Source: DASZIT01 sp036264255 (GTDB lineage: Bacteria > Actinomycetota > Acidimicrobiia > Acidimicrobiales > RAAP-2). From it: a stretch of 26,206 bases of DNA. The notes under the pieces were generated by a model. That model searched no databases and was not told where the DNA came from. It worked only from the letters and a program-made list of their open reading frames with translations. Where the stretch lies: NCBI GenBank assembly GCA_036264255.1, contig DATARI010000144.1, positions 1 through 26,206 on the forward strand. Direction: 5' to 3'. How positions within the stretch are numbered: the first letter of the stretch is position 1; each line of letters opens with the position of its first letter. The position numbers and the translations under genes are program-made. This document shows, piece by piece, positions 1-6,654 of the stretch.

Positions 1-1300
1 CCACGGCAACCATCGCCGGGGCAAGGATGGACAGACTGCCGGTCATCTCGGCCACCATCAGCATCACGGCTAGGGGTGCACGTGAGATACCGCCGAAGCA
101 ACACATCATGCCGACGATGACGTACGGAGCAGGGTTAAGGCCCATGGAAGGGGCCACGGGTTCAAAGAGCCGCCAGACTGACGCCCCGATGAACGCCCCG
201 ATAACCATGCCCGGCCCGAAGATACCCCCCGAACCGCCCGACCCGATAGAGAGGCTGGTGGCCAAGATTCTGGCGAACGGCAGAATCAGAACGATCCACA
301 ACGGCAACGACAGCAGTTGGTGGCCGAGGCCCTGCTGGATCCATCCGTATCCGGTTCCGAGCACCTCAGGGATGGCCAGGGCGATGAGACCGACAACGAC
401 CCCGCCGACAGCCGGCTTGATCCAACCGGGCATCTGCAGGCGTCCGAACAGAGCCGAGAGGCCGTAGAAGCTCTTGGCGTAGAGGAGGCCGATGAGACCA
501 CCCAGCACACCGATCAAGACGAACCACACCAGATGGGTCGGATCGGAGAAGTGGTAGCTGCCGGCAAAGCCGAACAGGGGCGTGAACCCGAACGTTGCGC
601 CGAAGATGACGTAGCCGACCAGCGAGGCCACGAAGCTCGGGAGCAGCGCTTCTGCGTCGAAGTCGTCCCGGTAGAGGATCTCGGTCGCCAGGACCGCTCC
701 GCCGAGGGGTGCCCCGAAGATGGCCCCGATCCCGGAGCCGATCCCCGTGACGACCGCGATGCGAGCATCAGCGGGACTGAGGTCGAGTTCCCGGGCGAGC
801 AAGGAGGCGAACCCGGCGCTGATCTGTCCAGTCGGACCCTCTCGACCTCCCGAGCCACCCGAACCAATGGTGAGGGCGGACGCCACGATCTTGACGATCA
901 CCGCTCGGAAGCGGATGCCCCGAGGGTTGTGGTGGACGGCCGAGATGGCGGCGTCGGTGCCGTGGCCTTCTGCCTCGGGGGCGAATCGGAACACCAGGAT
1001 TGCCCCGAGCAGCGCGCCGAATCCCACGACCAAGGGAATTGCCCAGGGTCGGGTGAACGAGGCCGAGGCCGACTGCCCGCCTTCGCCAATCGGGGTGGGC
1101 ACGTGGTAGCCGCCCAATGTGCCCAAGAAGAAATGGGTGCAGGCCAGGAGGGCTTCGTAGAACACGACGGCACCGATTCCGGCCATCGACCCGATCAGCA
1201 CACCGAGGACCAGCCACTTCTGGAGGTAGGAAGCACCGCTAAGCCAGCGGGAGGCCCGGGTCATTGTGGCCCGCCACGAGGTTCGGCGGAAGATTGTCAT
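1..1300 (-). CDS. ClC-family chloride channel/transporter (3' end outside window)
   Basis: An integral membrane anion channel or H+/Cl- exchanger. The minus-strand frame is open from 1300 to the window edge (433 codons, C-terminus missing). Counting from the internal ATG at 1264, it carries the ClC signature GSGGSGGREGP at about residues 134-144, with the gating glutamate of GREGP present, and a second GSGGSGGIFGP motif about 190 residues later. Many hydrophobic helices lie between. The position that aligns with the E. coli proton glutamate (E203, in the NAPLAG...IIEE segment) appears to be Ile (GAPLGG...ATEIL), which might favour channel-like behaviour; this alignment is by eye. The ATG at 1300 follows an AGGTGG that overlaps the marR stop, with a 13-nt spacer. 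The ATG at 1264 is the alternative start. It lies 17 bp after the MarR gene, so the two are probably one operon. Family call sure; ion and coupling unknown. Confidence 0.92.
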   Translation of the reverse strand, partial: MTIFRRTSWRATMTRASRWLSGASYLQKWLVLGVLIGSMAGIGAVVFYEALLACTHFFLGTLGGYHVPTPIGEGGQSASASFTRPWAIPLVVGFGALLGAILVFRFAPEAEGHGTDAAISAVHHNPRGIRFRAVIVKIVASALTIGSGGSGGREGPTGQISAGFASLLARELDLSPADARIAVVTGIGSGIGAIFGAPLGGAVLATEILYRDDFDAEALLPSFVASLVGYVIFGATFGFTPLFGFAGSYHFSDPTHLVWFVLIGVLGGLIGLLYAKSFYGLSALFGRLQMPGWIKPAVGGVVVGLIALAIPEVLGTGYGWIQQGLGHQLLSLPLWIVLILPFARILATSLSIGSGGSGGIFGPGMVIGAFIGASVWRLFEPVAPSMGLNPAPYVIVGMMCCFGGISRAPLAVMLMVAEMTGSLSILAPAMVAV

Positions 1301-1317
1301 GGGGTGTGCTGACCCAC

Positions 1318-1806
1318 CTACAGATCCCACCCGGTGGACCAATCCTGTTCGGGCACTTCGCCGGCCGCTGCGGTGAGCCGTTGGAGCGAGTCGACCAGCG
1401 CCGCCTGTTGCTCGTAGGGGATGGCCTCGAGGAGGTGGGCGATCTCCGCCCGCCTCCGCCCGGTCACTGCATTCACCAACTTGTGACCCTTTTTGGCCAA
1501 TGTCAACCGGATCAGGCGTCGGTCGACGCGGTCATGACGGCGGACGATCAGGCCCTTTCGGAGCAGGCGGTCACACATGCGAGTGGCGGTCGGGGGAGTG
1601 ACATCCACCGCCTCGGCCAGTGCGGCGAGACTCTGCGGTCCCCGGGACGCCAGCACGACCAAGGTGCGGTACTGAGTGAGCGTCACTTCCTCGGCAACGT
1701 CCCCCAGGGAGCGCGCCGCGACGGCGACAAGCACACGACTGGCGCTCAGCACGGCCTCGACGAGCGCGTCTCGTTCGACCTGTCCGAAGTTGGCCTTGAT
1801 GGTCAT
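1318..1806 (-). CDS. MarR-family transcriptional regulator
   Basis: A 162-aa winged helix-turn-helix repressor/activator. The DNA-binding core spans about residues 42-110: TLTQYRTLVVLA, then the recognition helix region VDVTPPTATRMCDRLLRKGL, then the basic wing with the family hallmark DRVDRRLIRLTLAKKG. Helices before and after would form the dimer interface. It is the first gene of a probable two-gene operon with the ClC gene, so it may control chloride or acid homeostasis; that is inference, since MarR ligands cannot be read from sequence. The start is the ATG at 1806. It has no Shine-Dalgarno, but a TACAAT -10 box lies 9 nt upstream, so the mRNA is probably leaderless. An AT-rich inverted repeat at the promoter suggests autoregulation. 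Confidence 0.93.
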   Translation of the reverse strand: MTIKANFGQVERDALVEAVLSASRVLVAVAARSLGDVAEEVTLTQYRTLVVLASRGPQSLAALAEAVDVTPPTATRMCDRLLRKGLIVRRHDRVDRRLIRLTLAKKGHKLVNAVTGRRRAEIAHLLEAIPYEQQAALVDSLQRLTAAAGEVPEQDWSTGWDL

Positions 1807-1807
1807 A

Positions 1808-1830
1808 TACTAATGATTGTAGTAGCTAAT
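1808..1830 (-). promoter_or_regulatory. Leaderless promoter and likely operator of the MarR gene
   Basis: On the minus strand TACAAT (1821-1816) is a near-perfect -10 box, 9 nt from the MarR start codon. The inverted repeat TACTA-N7-TAGTA (1808-1824) overlaps it, and the hexamer CATTAG occurs twice on the minus strand in the same island. The AT-rich patch stands out from the GC-rich surroundings. MarR proteins usually bind such short palindromes over their own promoters, so an autorepressor site is the simplest reading. Confidence 0.55.
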
Positions 1831-1901
1831 GGTCTGCGTACCACCGGGTCATGACGAGCTTGAGGACCTGTTACGCCTAACGCCCGGAGCGCGCACGTGA
1901 A

Positions 1902-1935
1902 GGCGGACCTGCCGTTCCGGGGCAGTGGGTCCGCC
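1902..1935. other. Strong stem-loop in the 1807-2132 intergenic gap
   Basis: GGCGGACC (1902-1909) pairs perfectly with GGTCCGCC (1928-1935). Inside it TGCC (1910-1913) pairs with GGCA (1921-1924), leaving a 3-nt bulge (GTG) and a 7-nt loop. No T-run follows on either strand, so it is not a classical terminator. The rest of the 326-bp gap between the MarR start and the small basic gene shows no convincing ORF, tRNA or repeat. It could belong to a leader or a small RNA, or be a chance structure in GC-rich DNA. Confidence 0.35.
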
Positions 1936-2132
1936 AACTCCGCCCTGACGTGATCTCGATTTGAACTCGCTTATGACGGGTCGTCCCGGTATTTACTCCA
2001 TTCGAGGGGGTGCGAGCGGGATCGTGGACACCACGCCCTGAGTCCCGGCAGCCCGACAAACCTCGTCATTCGAGTGCGAGCCGAATCGCGTTCGGTGTAG
2101 TAGACCGATTGCACCGAACCGGAGGAACCAAG

Positions 2133-2330
2133 ATGGCCCGAAAGAAGTCACTCCGCAGTCAGCTGTATCGAGCCGCAAGGGACCTCGGCAACGTCGAAGC
2201 TGTCGAGCACGGCGGTATCGAGGGTGGTGCCAAGCGATACGCCCGGCGTGCGGTGTACCGAAGAACCAACTCGGTGACCGCATCCTTCTTGCGGGCTTTC
2301 GGACTACAGGGGACCCGCCGCCGGCGGTAG
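2133..2330 (+). CDS. Small, strongly basic conserved-type protein (65 aa)
   Basis: The ATG at 2133 sits behind a good Shine-Dalgarno, GGAGGA at 2121-2126 (6-nt spacer). Initiation further upstream, at 2010, would have no such site. The product begins MARKKSLRSQLYRAARDLG and ends in RRRR. It is rich in Arg and Lys throughout, predicted helical, without membrane segment or cysteine. I recall similar RAARDLGN...RRKVYRKTN...FG(L) small proteins in actinobacterial genomes, but no function or family name that I can defend. Nucleic-acid or ribosome association would fit the charge but is a guess. Its last 27 bp overlap the 3' end of the convergent potassium-channel gene. Confidence 0.75.
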   Translation: MARKKSLRSQLYRAARDLGNVEAVEHGGIEGGAKRYARRAVYRRTNSVTASFLRAFGLQGTRRRR

Positions 2331-3104
2331 TGATGTCTCAGATTCGAGGGCATCAGGATTCATAGGGGCCAAATCGACACGGTCGGTGAGGTGCTTCAGC
2401 ATCGCCTCCATCCGGTCAAGCCGCTCGGTAAGGGCCTCCATCCCCTCATCGGACTGCTGTTCGACGAAGTAACTCGCCACTGTGGCAGTCAGGACCCCGA
2501 TCAACCCGATGCCTACCAACATCAGGACAACGGCTACTCCTCGTCCGCCGGCGGACACCGGGTAGCGATCGCCGTAGCCCACCGTTGTCACGGTGACCAT
2601 CGCCCACCACAGTGCGTCGGAGAAGCTGTGGATGTTGGATCCGATCGCGTGCTGCTCGAACGACAGCACCAGCCCGGCACAGGCGAAGATGATCAGCACC
2701 ACGGCCAGCAAGACGAAATGAAGCCCACGATGCGTGATCAGCGCTCTCGCCCGGCGCAGCGCATTGACCAGAACAATCCCGACTCGGCTGAGCGTGAGCA
2801 ACCGGAGCAGCCGGGCCGCTCGCAGGGGTCGAAGCATCGGGAGAGCGATCACCGCCAGATCCACCAGGTGGTGGGCGACAAAACTTCTCCGGGACGGGGC
2901 CAAATAGAGCTTCGTCACGTATTCGACCACGAAGGCGGCCCAGACGAAGTAGTCGATCGTTTCGAAAGTGAGGTTGAGCCCCGGGGACAGCGTGACCACG
3001 AAAGGGATAACCAGGACCGGAAGCCACGCCAGAGCCAGAACCGTCAGCGGGAGTTCCACCGCGGCCGAAAAGCGGTCGTAGGCATCCTGGGTGTTGTCAG
3101 GCAT
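2304..3104 (-). CDS. Voltage-sensor-type potassium channel, Kv-like subunit
   Basis: A 266-aa six-helix ion channel. Helices S1 (about 17-38), S2 (46-69), S3 (78-91) and an arginine-bearing S4 (92-120, RPLRAARLLRLLTLSR) form the voltage-sensor-like part. S5 is at about 127-150. The pore helix ends in the K+ selectivity filter TTVGYGD (173-179), and S6 is at about 187-215. A C-terminal segment with heptad spacing (EALTERLDRMEAMLKHL) probably helps tetramer assembly. The family conducts K+ across the cytoplasmic membrane. The frame is open to 3188, but the ATG at 3104 places S1 at the N-terminus in the usual way and avoids overlap with the divergent gene at 3174, so I chose it. No clear Shine-Dalgarno is seen. 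The 3' end overlaps the convergent small basic gene by 27 bp. Confidence 0.93.
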   Translation of the reverse strand: MPDNTQDAYDRFSAAVELPLTVLALAWLPVLVIPFVVTLSPGLNLTFETIDYFVWAAFVVEYVTKLYLAPSRRSFVAHHLVDLAVIALPMLRPLRAARLLRLLTLSRVGIVLVNALRRARALITHRGLHFVLLAVVLIIFACAGLVLSFEQHAIGSNIHSFSDALWWAMVTVTTVGYGDRYPVSAGGRGVAVVLMLVGIGLIGVLTATVASYFVEQQSDEGMEALTERLDRMEAMLKHLTDRVDLAPMNPDALESETSLPPAAGPL

Positions 3105-3161
3105 CCGCGGAAGTGTGTCATCTATGGCGATCGGGCGCACTCGGCACTCCGGCCGTTCGCA

Positions 3162-3167
3162 TAGGGT
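3162..3167 (+). promoter_or_regulatory. -10 box TAGGGT of a leaderless promoter for the gamma-CA-like gene
   Basis: TAGGGT fits TANNNT and ends 6 nt before the ATG at 3174, which has no Shine-Dalgarno. The transcript would start at or next to the ATG. The 69-bp divergent region shared with the potassium-channel gene holds no other clear promoter. Confidence 0.5.
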
Positions 3168-3173
3168 CACGGC

Positions 3174-3692
3174 ATGGCCATCTACCAATTAGGCGATCTC
3201 ACCCCCAAAGTCGACCCAGAGGCGTACGTGCACCCGGACGCGGTCGTCATCGGAGACGTCACCATCGGAGCCGGGGCAACGATTTGGCCGACCGCGGTAC
3301 TCCGGGGGGACTATGGAACGATCACCATCGGTGCCCGGAGCTCGGTCCAGGACGGGACGGTGATCCACGCCGGGCCCGGGTTCCCCACCATCGTCGGGGA
3401 AGGCTGCGTCATCGGCCATCTGGCCCACCTGGAGGGGTGCACCCTCCAAGACGACTCGCTGGTGGGATCCGGCTCGGTGGTCCTCCACCACGCCGTCATC
3501 GAATCCGGGGCCACCGTGGCCGCCAACGCCGTCGTTCCCAACCGGATGGTGGTGCCGGCCAACGCATTGGCCGTCGGGATTCCCGCCTCCATCAAACCCG
3601 GCAAATCGGACGCGGCGATGATCAAAATGTCGGCTGCCGTCTATGTGGAGAACGGGCAGAACTTCCGAAAGAACCTCACCCGGATCGACTGA
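3174..3692 (+). CDS. Gamma-carbonic anhydrase-like hexapeptide-repeat protein
   Basis: A 172-aa left-handed beta-helix protein of the gamma-CA/YrdA group: repeated hexapeptides such as VIGDVT, TIGAGA and TVAANA, ending in a C-terminal helix. The family forms trimers with a metal site between subunits; some members hydrate CO2 and many have no proven activity. Two histidines fit the metal-ligand pattern: H65 (DGTVIH) and H82 (IGH). The third ligand normally sits in a (L)HGC motif at +5 from H82. Here that position is Glu (HLEGC, E87), and a histidine lies at +3 instead (H85). The site may therefore be rearranged, so catalytic activity is uncertain. I believe the HLEGC variant occurs in other actinobacterial members, but this is from memory. 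Probably transcribed alone or with corA 68 bp downstream. Confidence 0.88.
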   Translation: MAIYQLGDLTPKVDPEAYVHPDAVVIGDVTIGAGATIWPTAVLRGDYGTITIGARSSVQDGTVIHAGPGFPTIVGEGCVIGHLAHLEGCTLQDDSLVGSGSVVLHHAVIESGATVAANAVVPNRMVVPANALAVGIPASIKPGKSDAAMIKMSAAVYVENGQNFRKNLTRID

Positions 3693-3760
3693 ACCGCCGG
3701 ATCGGCGTCCCCAAGGCGGGTATCCCCGTTCGAGGCAGGTGGAGACGACAGAATCGCTCC

Positions 3761-4735
3761 ATGCAGGGGACCCTCATCCACGGACACGAACAGGTGACCG
3801 CGACCCGGGAACTGATCAATCAGAGCCTCGCCTCCGGCGACTTCTTTTGGCTCGACCTCGACGGTGTCGACAACGAGGCCCACGACGTTCTCCTCACGTC
3901 ATTTCACATCCACCATCTCGCCGCTGATGACGCGAAGCAATTCGGACAGCGCCCGAAGGTCGAGGATTATGACGGCTTCACCTACATGGTGGTGCACGGT
4001 GCCGGCCTCAACGGCAAGGGGACCCTCGAAGTCCATTTCATCATTTCCGAGCACTACGTGATCACTGTGCACCGAGGGACCTGTCCGCCACTGGATGCCG
4101 TCCTCGAGCGGCAGGAGCGCCGAGGAGCGGACGATGTGGTGACTCCCCAGTTCACCGTGCTCTATGTGATGGTCGACCACCTGGTCGACAGCTTCTTCCC
4201 GTTTCTGGATGTGTTCGACAATCAGATCGACGATCTCGAGGACGCCATCCTGGTCAACCCCACCAACAAACAACTGGGGACCCTGTTCGACATGAAGCGC
4301 AATCTGATCTCGGTGCGGAAGGCCGTCACCCCCCAACGCGACATGTTCGCCGAGATCATCTCCGGGGTGTCGCCGATCCCCGGTGTCACCGACGAGGGTC
4401 AGCGGTACATGCGGGACATCTACGACCATCTGATTCGCATCGGCGATCTGGTCGACGGCTACCGCGACCTGTTGAGCGGAGCGCTGGACACCCACCTGTC
4501 CACTGTCTCGAACCGCCTCAACGTGGTGATGAAGCAACTCACCATCATCGCCACCATCTTTTTGCCGCTCACTTTCATCACCGGCTTCTTCGGCCAGAAC
4601 TTCGCGTGGCTGGTCACCCGGATCACCAGCGGATGGGCGTTTGTGATCTTTGCCATTTTGTTCGAGGTGCTCTGCGCGCTGGGCCTGGCGGTCTACTTTC
4701 GCAAGAAGGGATGGCTCGGGGGCGACTCCAGCTAA
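3761..4735 (+). CDS. corA: CorA-family divalent metal (Mg2+/Co2+) transporter
   Basis: 324 aa. A cytoplasmic alpha/beta domain (about 1-130) and long helices (about 135-258) are followed by two C-terminal membrane helices (about 259-277 and 291-313) and a short basic tail, the standard CorA layout. The loop signature usually read as GMN is GQN here (residues 278-280, in GFFGQNF). GxN variants are known in the family and may affect ion choice. The frame is open upstream through the gamma-CA gene, but the domain begins at the ATG at 3761. A -10-like CAGAAT (3749-3754) ends 6 nt before it, with no good Shine-Dalgarno (GGAGA lies 15 nt away), suggesting a leaderless transcript. Confident about the family; which ion is carried is inferred. 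Confidence 0.93.
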   Translation: MQGTLIHGHEQVTATRELINQSLASGDFFWLDLDGVDNEAHDVLLTSFHIHHLAADDAKQFGQRPKVEDYDGFTYMVVHGAGLNGKGTLEVHFIISEHYVITVHRGTCPPLDAVLERQERRGADDVVTPQFTVLYVMVDHLVDSFFPFLDVFDNQIDDLEDAILVNPTNKQLGTLFDMKRNLISVRKAVTPQRDMFAEIISGVSPIPGVTDEGQRYMRDIYDHLIRIGDLVDGYRDLLSGALDTHLSTVSNRLNVVMKQLTIIATIFLPLTFITGFFGQNFAWLVTRITSGWAFVIFAILFEVLCALGLAVYFRKKGWLGGDSS

Positions 4736-4739
4736 TTGT

Positions 4740-5006
4740 TTAGCCGCCTGAGCCGTCCCCGAACACGGCTTTCCACGATCGCCAGGACATCACCGACAGG
4801 GCCGAACACGCCGAGAGCAACGACGCCGCCCCCAGGAAGGACCCGACCGAGGCCACCGACAGGGCCGAGCCGATCGATCCGATGGACAGGATCGACCCCA
4901 CCGACCCGATGGAGAGGATCGACCCCTTCGAGTTGATCGACAGGAGCGAGTCGGTGGAGTTGACCGACCAACGGGAGATGATTACAGACTGCTTCGGGCT
5001 CGCCAT
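4740..5006 (-). CDS. Small Ser-x-x triplet-repeat protein (88 aa)
   Basis: Serine occupies every third position from residue 11 to 77; only residue 59, a Gly, breaks the register. The other two positions are mostly I, L, V, G and A. A 9-residue unit is visible four times: LLSINSKGS, ILSIGSVGS, ILSIGSIGS, ALSVASVGS (residues 21-56). The end turns more hydrophobic, then SVMSWRSWKAVFGDG. Such 3-residue periodicity suggests a solenoid, a bundled extended helix or a self-assembling strand, perhaps at or in a membrane. I recall Ser-rich SILSIGS-type small proteins in actinobacteria, but no function. Another minus-strand frame (4732-5013) is also open, but only this frame has the regular pattern. 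The start ATG has a CATGAT -10-like box 6 nt upstream and no Shine-Dalgarno. It converges on corA with a 4-nt gap. Confidence 0.7.
   Translation of the reverse strand: MASPKQSVIISRWSVNSTDSLLSINSKGSILSIGSVGSILSIGSIGSALSVASVGSFLGAASLLSACSALSVMSWRSWKAVFGDGSGG
4839..4946 (-). repeat. 27-bp tandem repeats encoding the 9-residue units
   Basis: Four in-frame 27-bp units match residues 21-56 of the triplet-repeat protein. The two central units (4866-4919) are nearly identical in DNA, suggesting growth by tandem duplication; the outer units have diverged at most codons. Confidence 0.7.
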
Positions 5007-5051
5007 CGCCCAATCATGCCCGCCGACGTCCAGGCCTGCACGGCTCGAGGC

Positions 5052-5579
5052 CTACGGCGTGTGGACCCCGTCACCGGCGGCGTCCATCACCCACCACCGC
5101 CCTCCAAGATTGGTCAGTCCCTGGCCGGTGGCCTCGCCCGGCGCGGTGTCCTGGGGCCAGGTGTAAAGGGGCCAACCGTTGTAGGTGATCTGGGTGGAAC
5201 CGTCCGCCCGTGGGGCAGTGCCGAGCAGCCCGGGCTTGATACCTGGCCCGGGAAGGGGAGCGGTCGTCCCCGGCGGCAAGGTGAGGGGTGGCCACTGCAC
5301 CGCGCAGAGTCCGCTGCACTTGGACGGCGACCCCTGCTGGTCGGCCGCGAATTGATAGAGGGTCAGCCCCTCCCCATCCACCAACACCTGACCGAGCCCG
5401 GACACCGTGGCGATCTTGATCTCATCGGCCGGGCCTTTCTCGAACTGTGGCTTCGCCGTCCCGTAGGGCGCGTGGACGGCGGCTCCGGGGGCGACGCTGC
5501 ACGCAGTGAGCAGGCTGCCCGCCATCACCAGGGCTCCCGCCACCCACCGCCGGCGCGACGGAGCCCGGCCAAGACTCAT
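5052..5579 (-). CDS. Secreted-repeat lipoprotein (COG4315 / Lipoprotein_15 type)
   Basis: 175 aa. A twin-arginine-like basic N-terminus (RAPSRRR) and hydrophobic stretch lead to the lipobox LLTAC with the lipidated cysteine at residue 27. The mature part holds two copies of the family's repeat: one around LVDGEGLTLYQFAAD...CSGLCAVQWPPL, the other around ITYNGWPLYTWPQDT...GQGLTNLGGRWWVM. The Y-x4-D spacing and the paired cysteines with VQWPP identify the family, which is found on the outer face of the membrane in bacteria and has no established biochemical role. Its ATG overlaps the TGA of the DUF2889 gene (ATGA), so translation is probably coupled. Last gene of a three-gene operon. Confidence 0.88.
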   Translation of the reverse strand: MSLGRAPSRRRWVAGALVMAGSLLTACSVAPGAAVHAPYGTAKPQFEKGPADEIKIATVSGLGQVLVDGEGLTLYQFAADQQGSPSKCSGLCAVQWPPLTLPPGTTAPLPGPGIKPGLLGTAPRADGSTQITYNGWPLYTWPQDTAPGEATGQGLTNLGGRWWVMDAAGDGVHTP

Positions 5580-6193
5580 TGATCGAAGGACTCAGAATGA
5601 CCGCTTTCGATGATTTCCTCGAGTGGCGGGCTCGGGTAGACACCGATGCCCGGGCGCCATCCGGCGGCCAGCTTTTGGTCGCCAACCCCGCCTTCGCTCC
5701 AGATGTGACAGGTGTTCCGGACCCAAGGCGTGCCGGTCTCGGTGATGACCTCTTGGACCTCACCCCGTGAATTGGCCTGCGCCCGCCTCGAGGTGACCGA
5801 CTGGACCACGACCGGGCCGAGCGAACGGGCCAGGTGCTCCAAGTGAGTGCACCCTTTGGGCCCGCCAAACAGATTCTGGACCTCCCGGGTGTAGCCGCGG
5901 CCGACCTGTAGTCCCGCCAGGGCCCGGAAGGCACCGACGATGGCCGGACATTCGTTGTGGGGGAAGATGTGCATGACCGCGTCGGACTCGGTGATGGTCA
6001 AGTCCTCCACCCGTACTGTCACTCGAAGCTCCATGTCGTGAAGGCGGTGGACCGCGCTCCCGTCCGCCGCCCAGGGTCGGGTGTCCCTCAGCCTCCCAAC
6101 GATGGTCAGGTGGTCCCCTTCGTCGAAGGCTTGGTACTCGATGGATCGCACATGGAGAGGGACGCGGGGACTGTCCGGGGAGGTGAGGCTCAT
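5576..6193 (-). CDS. DUF2889 domain protein
   Basis: 205 aa. The pattern HNECPAIVGAFRALAGLQVGRGY, then GGPKGCTHLEHL, matches my memory of DUF2889: a conserved acidic/cysteine stretch, a glycine-rich turn and a C-T-H-L motif. The N-terminal half is predicted mostly beta strands. No signal peptide or membrane helix, so cytosolic. The function of the family is unknown to me. The frame is open to 6229, but the ATG at 6193 overlaps the upstream gene's TGA as ATGA, and its own TGA overlaps the downstream ATG in the same way. These two four-base overlaps strongly support this start and a tightly coupled operon with the ABM protein and the lipoprotein. Confidence 0.85.
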   Translation of the reverse strand: MSLTSPDSPRVPLHVRSIEYQAFDEGDHLTIVGRLRDTRPWAADGSAVHRLHDMELRVTVRVEDLTITESDAVMHIFPHNECPAIVGAFRALAGLQVGRGYTREVQNLFGGPKGCTHLEHLARSLGPVVVQSVTSRRAQANSRGEVQEVITETGTPWVRNTCHIWSEGGVGDQKLAAGWRPGIGVYPSPPLEEIIESGHSESFDQ

Positions 6194-6531
6194 GCCCGCG
6201 GGGGCAGATCGACGACCACGTAGGACCACAGCTCGCTGTGGGTACCCACCGGCGGGGGAGTGGCGGCGTCCTCTCCCGAGTCGCCTCCGCCCGATGGGCC
6301 CCGGTGGCCATGGGCGAAGGCCGGGGACGACACCCAGGTGTTGAATGAGTCCTCATCCCTCCAGCGGGTGATGACCAGCCAGGTGCCGCGATCGTCGTTC
6401 GGCTGCATGAGCTCGAAGCCCTCGAAGCCCTCTGCGTCATCGACGGCCCCGGCTCGGTTGGCGAACCGCCGAGCCAGCTCGTCCCCCGATCCCTCCCGTA
6501 CGGTGATGGCGTTGATCTTCACGACTGTCAT
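6190..6531 (-). CDS. Antibiotic-biosynthesis-monooxygenase (ABM) fold protein, IsdG/MhuD-like
   Basis: 113 aa. The start MTVVKINAITVREGSGDEL and the segment LVITRWRDEDSFNTWVSSPAF resemble the haem-degrading MhuD of M. tuberculosis (MPVVKINAI..., W66). The catalytic Asn7 and Trp66 fall at the same numbers here. The proximal haem histidine (H75 in MhuD) has no exact equivalent, but H74 and H76 flank the site (FAHGHRG), perhaps with a small shift. A Gly/Ser-rich insert (about 79-90) precedes the last strand. Such proteins open the haem ring to release iron; haem activity here is inference, and a general ABM oxygenase is the alternative. The frame extends to 6681, but the family's N-terminus begins at the ATG at 6531. 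First gene of the coupled operon. Confidence 0.85.
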   Translation of the reverse strand: MTVVKINAITVREGSGDELARRFANRAGAVDDAEGFEGFELMQPNDDRGTWLVITRWRDEDSFNTWVSSPAFAHGHRGPSGGGDSGEDAATPPPVGTHSELWSYVVVDLPPRA

Positions 6532-6654
6532 GGCCCGATCATTGCCGCCGGGGTCGGCGGGTCCAAATCGGGGGCCCCGCATTTCGAATTTCGGACCGGC
6601 TGTCACCGACCTCGGAACCCGCCTCATCACACCGACGTAGTTACGCCGGTGTGG

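Noticed and set aside
317..1312. Long plus-strand open frame over the ClC region
   Set aside because: It reads as an Asp/Glu/Gly/Gln-rich shadow of the minus-strand ClC frame; the minus frame has the ClC motifs and membrane helices.
1951..1980. TTTGAACTCGC stretch resembling a tRNA T-loop
   Set aside because: No acceptor stem, anticodon arm or proper GTTCGA sequence can be folded around it.
3113..3760. Upstream extension of the corA frame through the gamma-CA gene
   Set aside because: Arg/Pro/Gly-rich shadow of a real gene in another frame.
4732..5013. Alternative minus-strand frame over the Ser-triplet gene
   Set aside because: It is open but its repeats (GVDPLHRVGG) look like the translation of the same DNA repeat in another frame. 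The Ser frame has the strict triplet pattern.
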